Assembly (NCBI GenBank): GCA_002394385.1
Contig: DGTS01000037.1
Coordinates: 62,819-92,127 of the forward strand
Length of the DNA: 29,309 nucleotides
Direction: 5' to 3'
From: Prevotella sp. UBA4330
GTDB lineage: Bacteria; Bacteroidota; Bacteroidia; Bacteroidales; Bacteroidaceae
Shown: positions 1-8,364 of the stretch, in pieces
How positions within the stretch are numbered: position 1 is the first letter of the stretch
Layout: the number at the start of each line of letters is the position of its first letter
The notes under the pieces: generated by a model
Seen by the model: the letters and a program-made list of their open reading frames with translations, nothing else
Database searches by the model: none
What the model was told of the DNA's origin: nothing
Made by a program: the position numbers and the translations under genes

Positions 1-8
1 ACAAGCCA

Positions 9-36
9 AGCGGCAGAGCCGAGTGCAATGTTCAAT
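9..36 (-). repeat. Dispersed intergenic repeat fragment (CGCTCGGC..GCCGC family)
   Basis: Read on the minus strand this is a near copy of the unit that occurs in tandem at 25592-25620 (a TTGAACATTG block followed by CGCTCGGCTTTGCCGC); here CACTCGGCTCTGCCGC. Related copies lie at 18600-18625, 23586-23608, 25659-25678 and 25717-25726. All other copies are intergenic, so its place directly in front of the first reading frame suggests that the first gene is truncated or interrupted here. Confidence 0.7.
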
Positions 37-47
37 GCTTATATGGT

Positions 48-1268
48 TTGAGTTTTGTTCCTTCGTTTCTTCTATGGCTCTTCCTTCTTGACGAAAATGC
101 CTTGTTGGGCGGAGTGTGGGCTGTATTGCTTACTCTACTCGCTGTTTGGGGCTTGAGCATGACCAGTGGCTTGCTGCGGCGTGTTCTCCTTGTTGCTGCA
201 GTTCCTGTGCTTTATTGGATGGCAGGCCCTGTTTGCCTGTTGTTCTTCCTCCTGTTTGCACCATGTGGCAATCACTCTATGTGGTATTATGGCTTGTTCG
301 TATTCTTGGCTTTAATTCCTGTCATAGCGTCTCATTATGTTTTGGTAAGACCAGGCAGTCTGTGGTATGGCATACACTACTATCGCTACCCTGAAGAGGT
401 TCCAGTCATGCTGTGGACTGCCACCTTGTCTGTCTTTGTTATGGCGCTCATTGCCCGTCTCTGCCACATGCAGGCAATGTCAAAGTCTCAAAACATCAAA
501 ACATTTCTGCTCTTTGCCCTCTGTTTTCTTTGTGGTCTCTTAGCGGTATGGCATAACAGCAATTTCAAGGCGGAGAAGGTGATGAAATACGATTTCATGG
601 CATGTCATCAGCAATGGAACCGCATACTTGCCACAATAAACGAAGAAAACCCCAACAACCAAATTGGTGTCACGGTGCAGAATCTTGCCTTGGCGATGAA
701 CGGCATGCTTATCAGTAACATGGGCGACTACAACCAGAACGGGATATCTGGCCTTTTGCCCGATGTCACTACCGATGCGACCAGTCCTATGCCCACTGCC
801 GAGGCTTTCTATCAGTTGGGCATGATCAATGTCGCGCAGCGAACAGTATTTGAGGCTCAAGAGGCGATTCTTGACTTTCAGAAAAGTGCCAGATGTTATA
901 AGCGCTTGGCACAGACAAACCTGATTAATGGTAACTATGAGGTGGCGCGCAAGTATCTCATGGCGCTCCGGAAAACCTTCTTCTATCGTGACTGGGCCGA
1001 CGAAACGATGCTGTTGCTGGGCAATGAAAAGGCGATAAACAAGCATCCAGAATATGGAAAGTTGCGCCAATATGCATACAATGAAGACTTTTATTTCAGC
1101 GACCATACGACTCCCGAGATGCTCGAGAGCCTATTCTTCAGAAACACGAAAAACCGTCTGGCTTACGAATATCTGATGGCTTATTACACTATGACGCACG
1201 ATCTTAAACGCTATGCCGCCTTCAAGTTGAAGGCTGAGCAAATGGGTATTTCCACTTCATTACAATAA
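48..1268 (+). CDS. DUF6057-type membrane protein, 5'-truncated copy
   Basis: This is the C-terminal part of a multi-spanning inner-membrane protein with a soluble helical, TPR-like C-terminal half (about residues 175-406). It aligns by eye with the protein at 23668-25581: SFVPSFLLW matches around residue 112 of that protein, and RRVLLV matches its RRVLLA at about residue 165. Some 110 N-terminal residues and the first three or so membrane helices are therefore missing. The only in-frame start is TTG at 48. The frame stays open to base 1, but those bases are a repeat otherwise found between genes, so a real upstream extension is doubtful. Four or five hydrophobic segments remain. The gene ends 4 bp before the lipoprotein at 1273, the same gene pair as at 23668-27274. 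Function unknown; possibly a decaying copy. Confidence 0.7.
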   Translation: MSFVPSFLLWLFLLDENALLGGVWAVLLTLLAVWGLSMTSGLLRRVLLVAAVPVLYWMAGPVCLLFFLLFAPCGNHSMWYYGLFVFLALIPVIASHYVLVRPGSLWYGIHYYRYPEEVPVMLWTATLSVFVMALIARLCHMQAMSKSQNIKTFLLFALCFLCGLLAVWHNSNFKAEKVMKYDFMACHQQWNRILATINEENPNNQIGVTVQNLALAMNGMLISNMGDYNQNGISGLLPDVTTDATSPMPTAEAFYQLGMINVAQRTVFEAQEAILDFQKSARCYKRLAQTNLINGNYEVARKYLMALRKTFFYRDWADETMLLLGNEKAINKHPEYGKLRQYAYNEDFYFSDHTTPEMLESLFFRNTKNRLAYEYLMAYYTMTHDLKRYAAFKLKAEQMGISTSLQ

Positions 1269-1272
1269 GACG

Positions 1273-2772
1273 ATGAGAAAGATGCTATATAATAACATAA
1301 AAGGTGTTGGCCTTTGGCTGCTGGCTATTGGCCTTTGGCCTTTGGCATCCTGCACCACGGTGCCCGAGAATGCAAGACAAGAGGCTACGCTGCCTAAGAT
1401 ATACCCCGATTATGTTGGGGTCACCGTTCCCGTAAACATTGCTCCTCTCTGCTTTAACATGGCTGACGAGAAAACTATGTTTGTTGATGCCGTCGTAAAA
1501 GACAGTCATGGGAATAGCCTGCGTGGCCAGGGAGAGGAAGCCGTGGACTTCGACATAGACGACTGGCATGCTCTGCTCGGTCAGAACCGTGGCGACTCGC
1601 TCGTTGTCACCGTCTCTGCCGAATATGCCGATGGATGGCACACCTATCGTCCTTTCTCAATCTATGTCAGCCCAGACAGCATCGACTACGGTATCTGTTA
1701 CCGACTAATCGAGCCTGGATACGAAGTATGGAGCAAGATGGGTATTTATGAGCGTGACCTCACATCGTTTGATGAGCGCGCGCTGATTGAGAACACACAG
1801 TTTGAGGGCTGTGTCAACTGCCATAGTTTCAACCGTGGCAACTCTGCCGACATGAGCCTTCATATACGTGGACATCATGGTGCTACGCTGCTGCGTAAGG
1901 ACGGAGGACCGTTTACCGCTTACAACACCAAGACCGATCAAACCCTTGGCCTGTGCGTCTATCCTTACTGGCATCCTTCTGGTCGTTATGTCGCTTATTC
2001 CACTAATAAGACGAGCCAGATATTCCACAGTTCTGACCGCAACCGTATTGAGGTCTTTGACGAGGCCTCCGACATCCAGGTATATGATGTCGAGAAAAAC
2101 GAACTGTTGCTTTTGCCGCTTCTCAAGCAGGAAGATTTTTATGAGACCTATCCAGTATTTTCGGCCGATGGACGCTCGCTCTATTTCTGTACGGCTCGAG
2201 CCATCTCAGAGGGAAGCCATCAACTCGACTCCATACGTTATAATCTCTGTCGCATTGACTTCGACCCGGCAACAGGCAACTTCGGCAGCCGTATAGACAC
2301 CATAGTCAATGCCACGGTTCAGAAAAAGTCGTTGTCTTTTCCTCGTCCCTCTTACGATGGACGTTTCCTTTGCTATACTCTTAGCGACTACGGGCAGTTT
2401 AGTATTTGGCATCATGAGGCCGACCTCTATCTGCTGGACCTCTCCACAGGAGAATGTCGTCCCATGACTATGGCAAACTCTGAAGACACTGAGTCGTTTC
2501 ACAATTGGAGCACAAACTCGCGATGGCTGGTATTTAGTTCCCGTCGTGACGACGGTCTCTTTACGCGACCTTATTTCTGTCACATCGATGCCAAGGGAGA
2601 TGTCACCAAGCCTTTTATGCTTCCTCAACGTAATCCTCGCCGGTTCTACCGCGAGCGTTTCCTTTCATTCAATGTCCCAGACTTTGTCATTGGCCCGACT
2701 CGTTTTGATAGTTATAATGTAAGTCGTGCCATCAACGATGCTTATCGTAAGGATTTCGGTGTTCGCAAATAA
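1273..2772 (+). CDS. PD40/TolB-like beta-propeller lipoprotein with CxxCH motif (copy 1)
   Basis: 499 residues. The signal peptide ends in a lipobox (PLASC, Cys27), so a lipidated envelope protein is expected. An N-terminal domain (about 40-135, with IYPDYVGVTVPVN) is followed by a CVNCH motif at residues 180-184, the pattern that binds haem c covalently. An MSLH segment (194-197) conserved in the second copy could supply an axial ligand. From about residue 225, repeated propeller blades carry PD40-type motifs such as HPSGRYVAYST, SADGRSLYF and SSRRDDG. It is paralogous but clearly diverged from 25754-27274. It sits 4 bp behind the DUF6057-type gene, so the two are probably co-transcribed. 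The hydrophobic core of the signal peptide is encoded by short DNA repeats (1309-1346). Haem binding and any electron-transfer or sensing role are inference. Confidence 0.75.
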   Translation: MRKMLYNNIKGVGLWLLAIGLWPLASCTTVPENARQEATLPKIYPDYVGVTVPVNIAPLCFNMADEKTMFVDAVVKDSHGNSLRGQGEEAVDFDIDDWHALLGQNRGDSLVVTVSAEYADGWHTYRPFSIYVSPDSIDYGICYRLIEPGYEVWSKMGIYERDLTSFDERALIENTQFEGCVNCHSFNRGNSADMSLHIRGHHGATLLRKDGGPFTAYNTKTDQTLGLCVYPYWHPSGRYVAYSTNKTSQIFHSSDRNRIEVFDEASDIQVYDVEKNELLLLPLLKQEDFYETYPVFSADGRSLYFCTARAISEGSHQLDSIRYNLCRIDFDPATGNFGSRIDTIVNATVQKKSLSFPRPSYDGRFLCYTLSDYGQFSIWHHEADLYLLDLSTGECRPMTMANSEDTESFHNWSTNSRWLVFSSRRDDGLFTRPYFCHIDAKGDVTKPFMLPQRNPRRFYRERFLSFNVPDFVIGPTRFDSYNVSRAINDAYRKDFGVRK

Positions 2773-2969
2773 ACTTTATGCATAAAGGCAGAAATCGTTG
2801 GATAGTCGCTCACCGCTCATCATTCAACCCTCACTGCCGTCACATTCGGAATAAGTGTAAAAATACGCCAAGGTTTAATTGTGTTCATGTGTTATTTTTT
2901 ATTTTATGTTGCATTTTCTTCGTTTCATCTATTATTTCGGCTGAAACGCTGAGATTTTAACGAAAAATA
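2773..2969. other. Intergenic region, no supported gene
   Basis: The space between the CxxCH lipoprotein and the promoter of the SusC operon is AT-rich towards its 3' end. I see no convincing terminator. A 60-codon frame at 2778-2960 has no recognisable features and is most likely chance. Confidence 0.6.
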
Positions 2970-3001
2970 TTTGGATAATCAGTTAAATCATTTTAACTTT
3001 G
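2970..3001 (+). promoter_or_regulatory. Bacteroidales consensus promoter of the xylan-uptake operon
   Basis: TTTG at 2970-2973 (-33 element) and TAACTTTG at 2994-3001 (-7 element, consensus TAnnTTTG) are separated by 20 bp, the spacing known for the primary sigma factor of Bacteroides. Transcription would begin near 3007-3010, about 80 nt before the preferred ATG of SusC1. It fits the start of the whole susC-to-GH10 operon, because no equally good match occurs in the short gaps downstream. Confidence 0.75.
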
Positions 3002-3089
3002 CAGAACATTGTAAAAAGTAACACTAGCATTCTTTACCATGTCTAGCGAGTAAATTATGTAGATGATAATACAAATAAATATTAACTTT

Positions 3090-6000
3090 ATGGAAACATT
3101 AAACAACCTATTCAAACGATTCGTTCCTATGTTGACGTTGTTGCTTTGTTGTGCCCTTGGCGCATCAGCACAAGGCATTGCGGTCAGCGGACAGGTAACA
3201 GACGAAGCGGGCGAAGGTATCATTGGCGCCACGGTGACAGTGAAGGGACAGAAGGGTGTCGGTACAGTGACCGACTTCGACGGAAACTTCCACATTACCG
3301 TACCCAGTGAGCGATCGGTGATTCAGGTGACATACGTTGGTATGAACACCTCAGAAGTTACCGTGGGAAGGCAACGCACGCTTAAGATTGTGATGAGTGA
3401 GGACAATAACCAACTCAATGAGGTGGTTGTTGTCGGTTTCGGTCAGCAGAAAAAGGCCTCTGTCGTGGGTGCTATCACCCAGACCACTGGTGAGGTTCTT
3501 GAGCGTTCGGCAGGTATCGGTAGTGTCGGTGCGGCACTCACAGGTAACCTCCCGGGTATCGCAACCATCGCCACTACAGGTCAGCCTGGTGAGGAGGACC
3601 CGCAAATTTACATTCGTGGTGCTGCTGCATGGAACCAAGATGCCCAGCCTCTTATCCTCGTCGATGGCGTGAAGCGTGAAATCAAGTCTGTTGATATCAC
3701 GTCCGTTGCAACGGTGTCAGTGCTGAAAGACGCATCAGCCACAGCCGTTTACGGTGTGGAAGGTGCCAACGGCGTTATCCTTATCACCACCAAGCGTGGT
3801 CAGGAAGGTAAGGCGAAAATCGATGTCGGCTTCAACGCTACGCTGAAGGCGGTGTCAAAACTTCCTCGCAAATACGACTCTTATGACGGTTATATGCTGC
3901 GTAACCAGGCAATCGAGCACGAACTTGCTCTCCCTACTGGCGCTGCTTCTTGGAGTTATTACCGTCCGCAGACCTTTGTTAATCTCTTCCGCAATCAGGA
4001 CTACACTGTTAAGTCAAACTATAGTGCTGATGGCAACTACCTTGGCGACTACAGCCAGGCAGAGCGTTATCCTAACGTGGATTGGCAGAAAGAGATGTTC
4101 AAAACCACAGCATTATCTTATAATACATATATTAACTTCTCTGGTGGTACCAGTTTCGTTAAGTACTTCGTGGCATTCGACTTCCAGAACGAGGGCGATA
4201 TGACCAGAATTTGGGACAACCATCAGGGTTATGAGGGCGGTTATACATACAACCGTTTGAATGTGCGTTCTAACTTGGACTTCCAGATTACGAAGACCAC
4301 ACAGTTCAAGGTAAATCTTGCTGGTTCTAACGCGCAGCAAAAAACCCCACATTATTATTGGGGTAATGATGGTACATTCTTCCAGCAGCAGAACTGGGCT
4401 GGTGCCTACGGTATGGCTCCAAACATTTTCCCAGTAAAGTTCTCTGATGGCTCGTGGGGATATGCTCAGGCTTCCAATGTCGTGAATTCTCCTAAGAGCG
4501 TTGCGACATCAGGTTATTCGCTGAATACTATTACGCGTGTATTCACAGACTTTGCTCTTGAGCAGAATCTTGATTTTGTGACAAAGGGTCTTGTGGCGCG
4601 CGGTACAATTTCTTGGGACAATCAGTTCAATGAAGGAGACCGTGGTATTTATGACACGCACCAAGTAAAGGAAGCGCTTATCGTTCCTGAGGATGGAGAG
4701 TTCCTCCCGAGTCAAAATTGTACAGTTGACGGTAATACAGGTTTCGATTTCTATGAGCAACTTACTTGGAACCCTGAAAAAGGTGCTGTGAAATCCACTT
4801 ATCGCTCAACCGAAATGTCGCTCCAACTCTTCTGGGGACGTCAACTTGGTAAACACAATGTGACAGCCATGGGTAACTGGAAGCGCCGTATCAATGCAAG
4901 TGGCTCTGAACTTGAATGGCGTCGTGAGGACTGGGTGTTCCGTACTACATACGACTACGATAGCAAATACTTCGCAGAGTTCAACGGCGCTTACAACGGT
5001 TCTCAGCGATTCTCTCCCGACTATCGCTTCGCTTTCTTCTGCTCAGGTGCTGCCGGCTGGATGCTCTCTGAGGAGAAATTCATGAAAAAACTCAAGGACA
5101 AGCATATCGTTGATATGTTCAAGATACGTGGTTCTATTGGCCAGATTGGTGACGACAGTGCAGGTAAGCGTTTTGCATACTTGACAGAGTGGTCGGTAGT
5201 TGGTCCTTACAAGGTTACCATTAATAATACTAATAGTCCATTCACTGGTTATAAGGAATCAGGTGTTGCTGCTCCCGACCTGCGTTGGGCAAAAGTAACA
5301 AAGATGAATATCGGTTTCGACTACGCCTTCCTTGGTGGTATGTTTGCAGGTAGTTTCGACTGGTTCCGTGATAACCGTTCTGACATCTTCATTTCTGGTG
5401 GCAACCGTTCTGTTCCTTCATACTATGGAGCGGCAATGACTCCAGACGTTAACAAAGGTAGGATTAGAAATACTGGTTTTGAAGTTGAACTTCGCTTCAA
5501 CAAAGTGCTGAAGAATGGTATGCGCTTCTGGGCAAACACCAACTATACATACGCGCATAATAAAATTATAGAAAAAGACGACCCTGCTTTGATTCCAAAT
5601 TACCGTAAGGCGGAAGGTTATTCTCAAGGACAAATCTCGTCATTCATAGACAATGGCTTTATCCGCACGTATGACGAACTCTATAGTTCACCAGAACGTG
5701 ATGCTAACGACGACCAAGTTCTCATCGGCGACCACTATATCGTTGACTTCAACGGTGATGGTAAAGTGGACGAGACAAACGACTTGGCTCCATACGGATA
5801 TACTGGTACTCCTGAGCATACCTACAATGCCACTATCGGCTGGGAGTGGAAAGGATTCAGTGTGTTTGCACAATGGTATGGTGCGTCAGGTGTTACGCGT
5901 GACGTAGGTCTTGCTTCTTTCGTAGATAAACGCCTTGCTGTGTTTGACAATGGAACTTGGTGGAACCCAGCAGACGGTTCAGGAAAAGTTGTTCCTCCGC

Positions 6001-6275
6001 GCTTTGCCTCACAGGTTTCATACAACGATGGTACACAGTACCTCTTTGACGGTTCTTATTTGCGTCTGAAGAACGTGGAAGTCGCTTACACTTGGACTAA
6101 GGGCTGGATTAAGAAACTCGGATTCACAAGCCTTAAGATTTACGTTAATGGCAACAACCTCTTCCTGATTACTAAGATGCCTGACGACCGTGAGGGTAAC
6201 TTCACTTGGGGCGGTGGCGGCGGTGCCTACCCAACTGTCAGACGTTATAACTTCGGAATTAAACTTTACATTTAG
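3090..6275 (+). CDS. xusA: SusC-like TonB-dependent xylan/oligosaccharide transporter (first pair)
   Basis: 1061 residues from ATG 3090; an ATG at 3063 adds nine residues but places polar sequence before the signal peptide. The order is: signal peptide (to about residue 27, GASA), a carboxypeptidase regulatory-like domain (VSGQVTDEAGEGIIGATV), a TonB box and plug start (LNEVVVVGFGQQKKASVVGA), the conserved SusC plug signatures (LILVDGVKRE, VLKDASATAVYG, GVILITTKRG), then the 22-strand barrel ending in an aromatic strand (RRYNFGIKLYI). A DFNGDGKVDE loop resembles the calcium-type loops common in SusC barrels. It works as the outer-membrane pore under the SusD lid encoded next. Its place as first gene of a C-D-C-D-DUF1735-GH10 operon matches XusA of Prevotella xylan PULs; the substrate is inferred from that order and the nearby xylanase and esterases. 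Confidence 0.93.
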   Translation: METLNNLFKRFVPMLTLLLCCALGASAQGIAVSGQVTDEAGEGIIGATVTVKGQKGVGTVTDFDGNFHITVPSERSVIQVTYVGMNTSEVTVGRQRTLKIVMSEDNNQLNEVVVVGFGQQKKASVVGAITQTTGEVLERSAGIGSVGAALTGNLPGIATIATTGQPGEEDPQIYIRGAAAWNQDAQPLILVDGVKREIKSVDITSVATVSVLKDASATAVYGVEGANGVILITTKRGQEGKAKIDVGFNATLKAVSKLPRKYDSYDGYMLRNQAIEHELALPTGAASWSYYRPQTFVNLFRNQDYTVKSNYSADGNYLGDYSQAERYPNVDWQKEMFKTTALSYNTYINFSGGTSFVKYFVAFDFQNEGDMTRIWDNHQGYEGGYTYNRLNVRSNLDFQITKTTQFKVNLAGSNAQQKTPHYYWGNDGTFFQQQNWAGAYGMAPNIFPVKFSDGSWGYAQASNVVNSPKSVATSGYSLNTITRVFTDFALEQNLDFVTKGLVARGTISWDNQFNEGDRGIYDTHQVKEALIVPEDGEFLPSQNCTVDGNTGFDFYEQLTWNPEKGAVKSTYRSTEMSLQLFWGRQLGKHNVTAMGNWKRRINASGSELEWRREDWVFRTTYDYDSKYFAEFNGAYNGSQRFSPDYRFAFFCSGAAGWMLSEEKFMKKLKDKHIVDMFKIRGSIGQIGDDSAGKRFAYLTEWSVVGPYKVTINNTNSPFTGYKESGVAAPDLRWAKVTKMNIGFDYAFLGGMFAGSFDWFRDNRSDIFISGGNRSVPSYYGAAMTPDVNKGRIRNTGFEVELRFNKVLKNGMRFWANTNYTYAHNKIIEKDDPALIPNYRKAEGYSQGQISSFIDNGFIRTYDELYSSPERDANDDQVLIGDHYIVDFNGDGKVDETNDLAPYGYTGTPEHTYNATIGWEWKGFSVFAQWYGASGVTRDVGLASFVDKRLAVFDNGTWWNPADGSGKVVPPRFASQVSYNDGTQYLFDGSYLRLKNVEVAYTWTKGWIKKLGFTSLKIYVNGNNLFLITKMPDDREGNFTWGGGGGAYPTVRRYNFGIKLYI

Positions 6276-6294
6276 TAATTGAAAATTGGAAATT

Positions 6295-8325
6295 ATGAAT
6301 ATTACAAGTATAAATACCATAATTAGGAAGTCATGTCATGCCATGGTCCTCTGTCTTCTTTGTGCCCTCTGTGCTTCATGCACCGACTGGCTCGATAAAG
6401 ACCCTGAGTCTATCGTGGGAGAGGATGAGGCATTCAAGAACTACCGCAACTTCCAGGGATATATAGAGGAAATCTACAGTTTGATTCCCGACAAGGAGAA
6501 AGTCAACTACTGTACTTCATGGAACTTTGGCGATGACGCTGTTCACAATCCTGAAGGCTATTCACACATGGATCACCAGGTCGATCTCGGTAACTACCGT
6601 AACTGGTGGAACAACACCCAGTGCTGGCTGAATGGTGACAGAAGTTCTTTGTGGAGAAACTCATGGTACTGCATCCGCAAGTGTAACATGGGTATTGAAC
6701 AAATCAAGTCGCTCATAGGTACCGACGAGGAGCGTGACCTGCTGCTGGGACAGTTGTATTTCTTCCGTGCTTGGTGGCATTTCGAACTGATGTGCTATTT
6801 TGGAGGTCTTCCTTATGTTGACCAAACTTATGACTCTGAAAATATTCCTGCGATGCCACGCCTTTCATTCCAGGAGTGTGCTGATCGTTGCGCAGAAGAT
6901 TTTGAAAGGGCAGCCGATCTCCTTCCTAACGACCCTCAGGGCTGGGACGAAAAACTTGCGGGTATGCAGACTTCAGGACAGAACGATTTGCGTATCAATA
7001 AGTTTATGGCTCTCTGCTACCTTGGCAAGTGCTATCTTTGGGCTGGTTCTCCACTCATGAAAGAGTTTGAGAAGACCAAGAACGGTGGCGCTGCACAACT
7101 TCTAGGTGCAAGTAGCAATGGCAAGACATACGATTATGACGAGGCATACTGTAAGAAGGCTGCCGAGGTTCTCGGCAAGGCACTTGATATGGTCAAGAGT
7201 GGACAGGTTAGTTATAAACTTGCTGAATATAAGTACTCTGACATTTATAACCATACTAGAGATGATAAATCCGAAACAAACTACTCGGACATCTTCTATA
7301 CCTATAATGATGATTGGAAACTGCCAGGTTCTTGCGAGGCAATCTTCCGCGGCCTCTCTCCAGACGGAAACACATCTAACTGGAACTGTACGAAACTCTT
7401 TGGTCCTAAGGTTGCAGGAGTTGTTGCTCATGATAATATCATTCATCATCCAACAGCCAACCTGATCGACCAGTACGGCATGGCTAACGGACAGCCTATC
7501 TATCTCGTGCGAAACGGAGAGTTGGTGCTGAACCCGCTGTCTGGTTGGGATCCTGAACATCCATACAAGAACCGTGACCCGCGTTTCTATCACGACATTG
7601 TGTTCGACGGTTTCCACTATGTCCTCAATCTGGACCGTTTGACCGCAGAACAAAGAAAACATGAGTATTGTACTCTATACTCTGGCGGTGCTATGCGTTT
7701 TGTTGACAAGGGAAGTAGTACGGGTTATTTCATTCAGAAACTCGTGCCACACCAGTGCAATGAGGGCGATAGATGGTATGAAGCGTGGGATGGCGGTGCT
7801 CCTCTCCACACATATCTCCCTTATATGCGTCTTGCTGATGTCTATCTGATGTATGCGGAGGCAAGGACTGCCATAGCAAAGGGTACGTCAGACCTTAGTG
7901 CGAAGGATTATTGCATGTCGTATTCAGCAATTGATGCCATCAATGCACTCCGCGACCGCGTGAACTCTACCGATTATCCAATGGAACATGTGCCCGCCAA
8001 CCTCCGCGATACCAGAGAGCACTTTATGGATGAGATACGTCGTGAGCGTGCTGTGGAACTTTCGTTCGAAGGCTTCCGTTGGTGTGACCTCCAGCGCTGG
8101 CTTCTCCTCACCGAGCCTCCTTACACTGTTAAGTACTCTCATGAGTTCGAGCGTCTGGAGACTGATGACTGGTTCAAGAGCCATGATCCAAAGGATGCCC
8201 GTGTTGGTAACTTCCATCGTGAAGACTTGATTACCCGTCGTCTGGAGACTAAGCACTACTGGTTCCCGCTTCCTGACAAGGATGTTTATCTCTTTGAAGA
8301 GTATAAGCAAAATCCAGGATGGTAA
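6295..8325 (+). CDS. xusB: SusD-like surface glycan-binding lipoprotein (first pair)
   Basis: 676 residues from ATG 6295; a TTG at 6286 gives three extra residues. The lipobox LCASC is followed by the typical DWLDKDPES opening of SusD proteins. The TPR-like helical core includes LLLGQLYFFRAWWHFELMCY with the phrase GGLPYVDQ. The C-terminal signature (RRERAVELSFEGFRWCDLQRW, ending in NPGW) is classic SusD/RagB. It starts 19 bp after SusC1 and should form the hinged lid of that transporter, binding xylo-oligosaccharides at the cell surface. It is longer than the usual 500-580 residues of the family, similar to other XusB-type proteins. Ligand identity is inferred. Confidence 0.92.
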   Translation: MNITSINTIIRKSCHAMVLCLLCALCASCTDWLDKDPESIVGEDEAFKNYRNFQGYIEEIYSLIPDKEKVNYCTSWNFGDDAVHNPEGYSHMDHQVDLGNYRNWWNNTQCWLNGDRSSLWRNSWYCIRKCNMGIEQIKSLIGTDEERDLLLGQLYFFRAWWHFELMCYFGGLPYVDQTYDSENIPAMPRLSFQECADRCAEDFERAADLLPNDPQGWDEKLAGMQTSGQNDLRINKFMALCYLGKCYLWAGSPLMKEFEKTKNGGAAQLLGASSNGKTYDYDEAYCKKAAEVLGKALDMVKSGQVSYKLAEYKYSDIYNHTRDDKSETNYSDIFYTYNDDWKLPGSCEAIFRGLSPDGNTSNWNCTKLFGPKVAGVVAHDNIIHHPTANLIDQYGMANGQPIYLVRNGELVLNPLSGWDPEHPYKNRDPRFYHDIVFDGFHYVLNLDRLTAEQRKHEYCTLYSGGAMRFVDKGSSTGYFIQKLVPHQCNEGDRWYEAWDGGAPLHTYLPYMRLADVYLMYAEARTAIAKGTSDLSAKDYCMSYSAIDAINALRDRVNSTDYPMEHVPANLRDTREHFMDEIRRERAVELSFEGFRWCDLQRWLLLTEPPYTVKYSHEFERLETDDWFKSHDPKDARVGNFHREDLITRRLETKHYWFPLPDKDVYLFEEYKQNPGW

Positions 8326-8364
8326 ACGCAATTGATAATTGACAATAGATAATAGATATATATT

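Noticed and set aside
2778..2960. A 60-codon frame on the + strand between the lipoprotein and the SusC promoter
   Set aside because: It has low complexity towards its end, no recognisable domain or start context, and lies in AT-rich promoter-proximal DNA; chance is the best explanation.
3063..3089. Upstream ATG as the start of the first SusC
   Set aside because: It adds nine residues before a normal signal peptide; ATG 3090 gives a standard signal peptide directly. The upstream start cannot be fully excluded.
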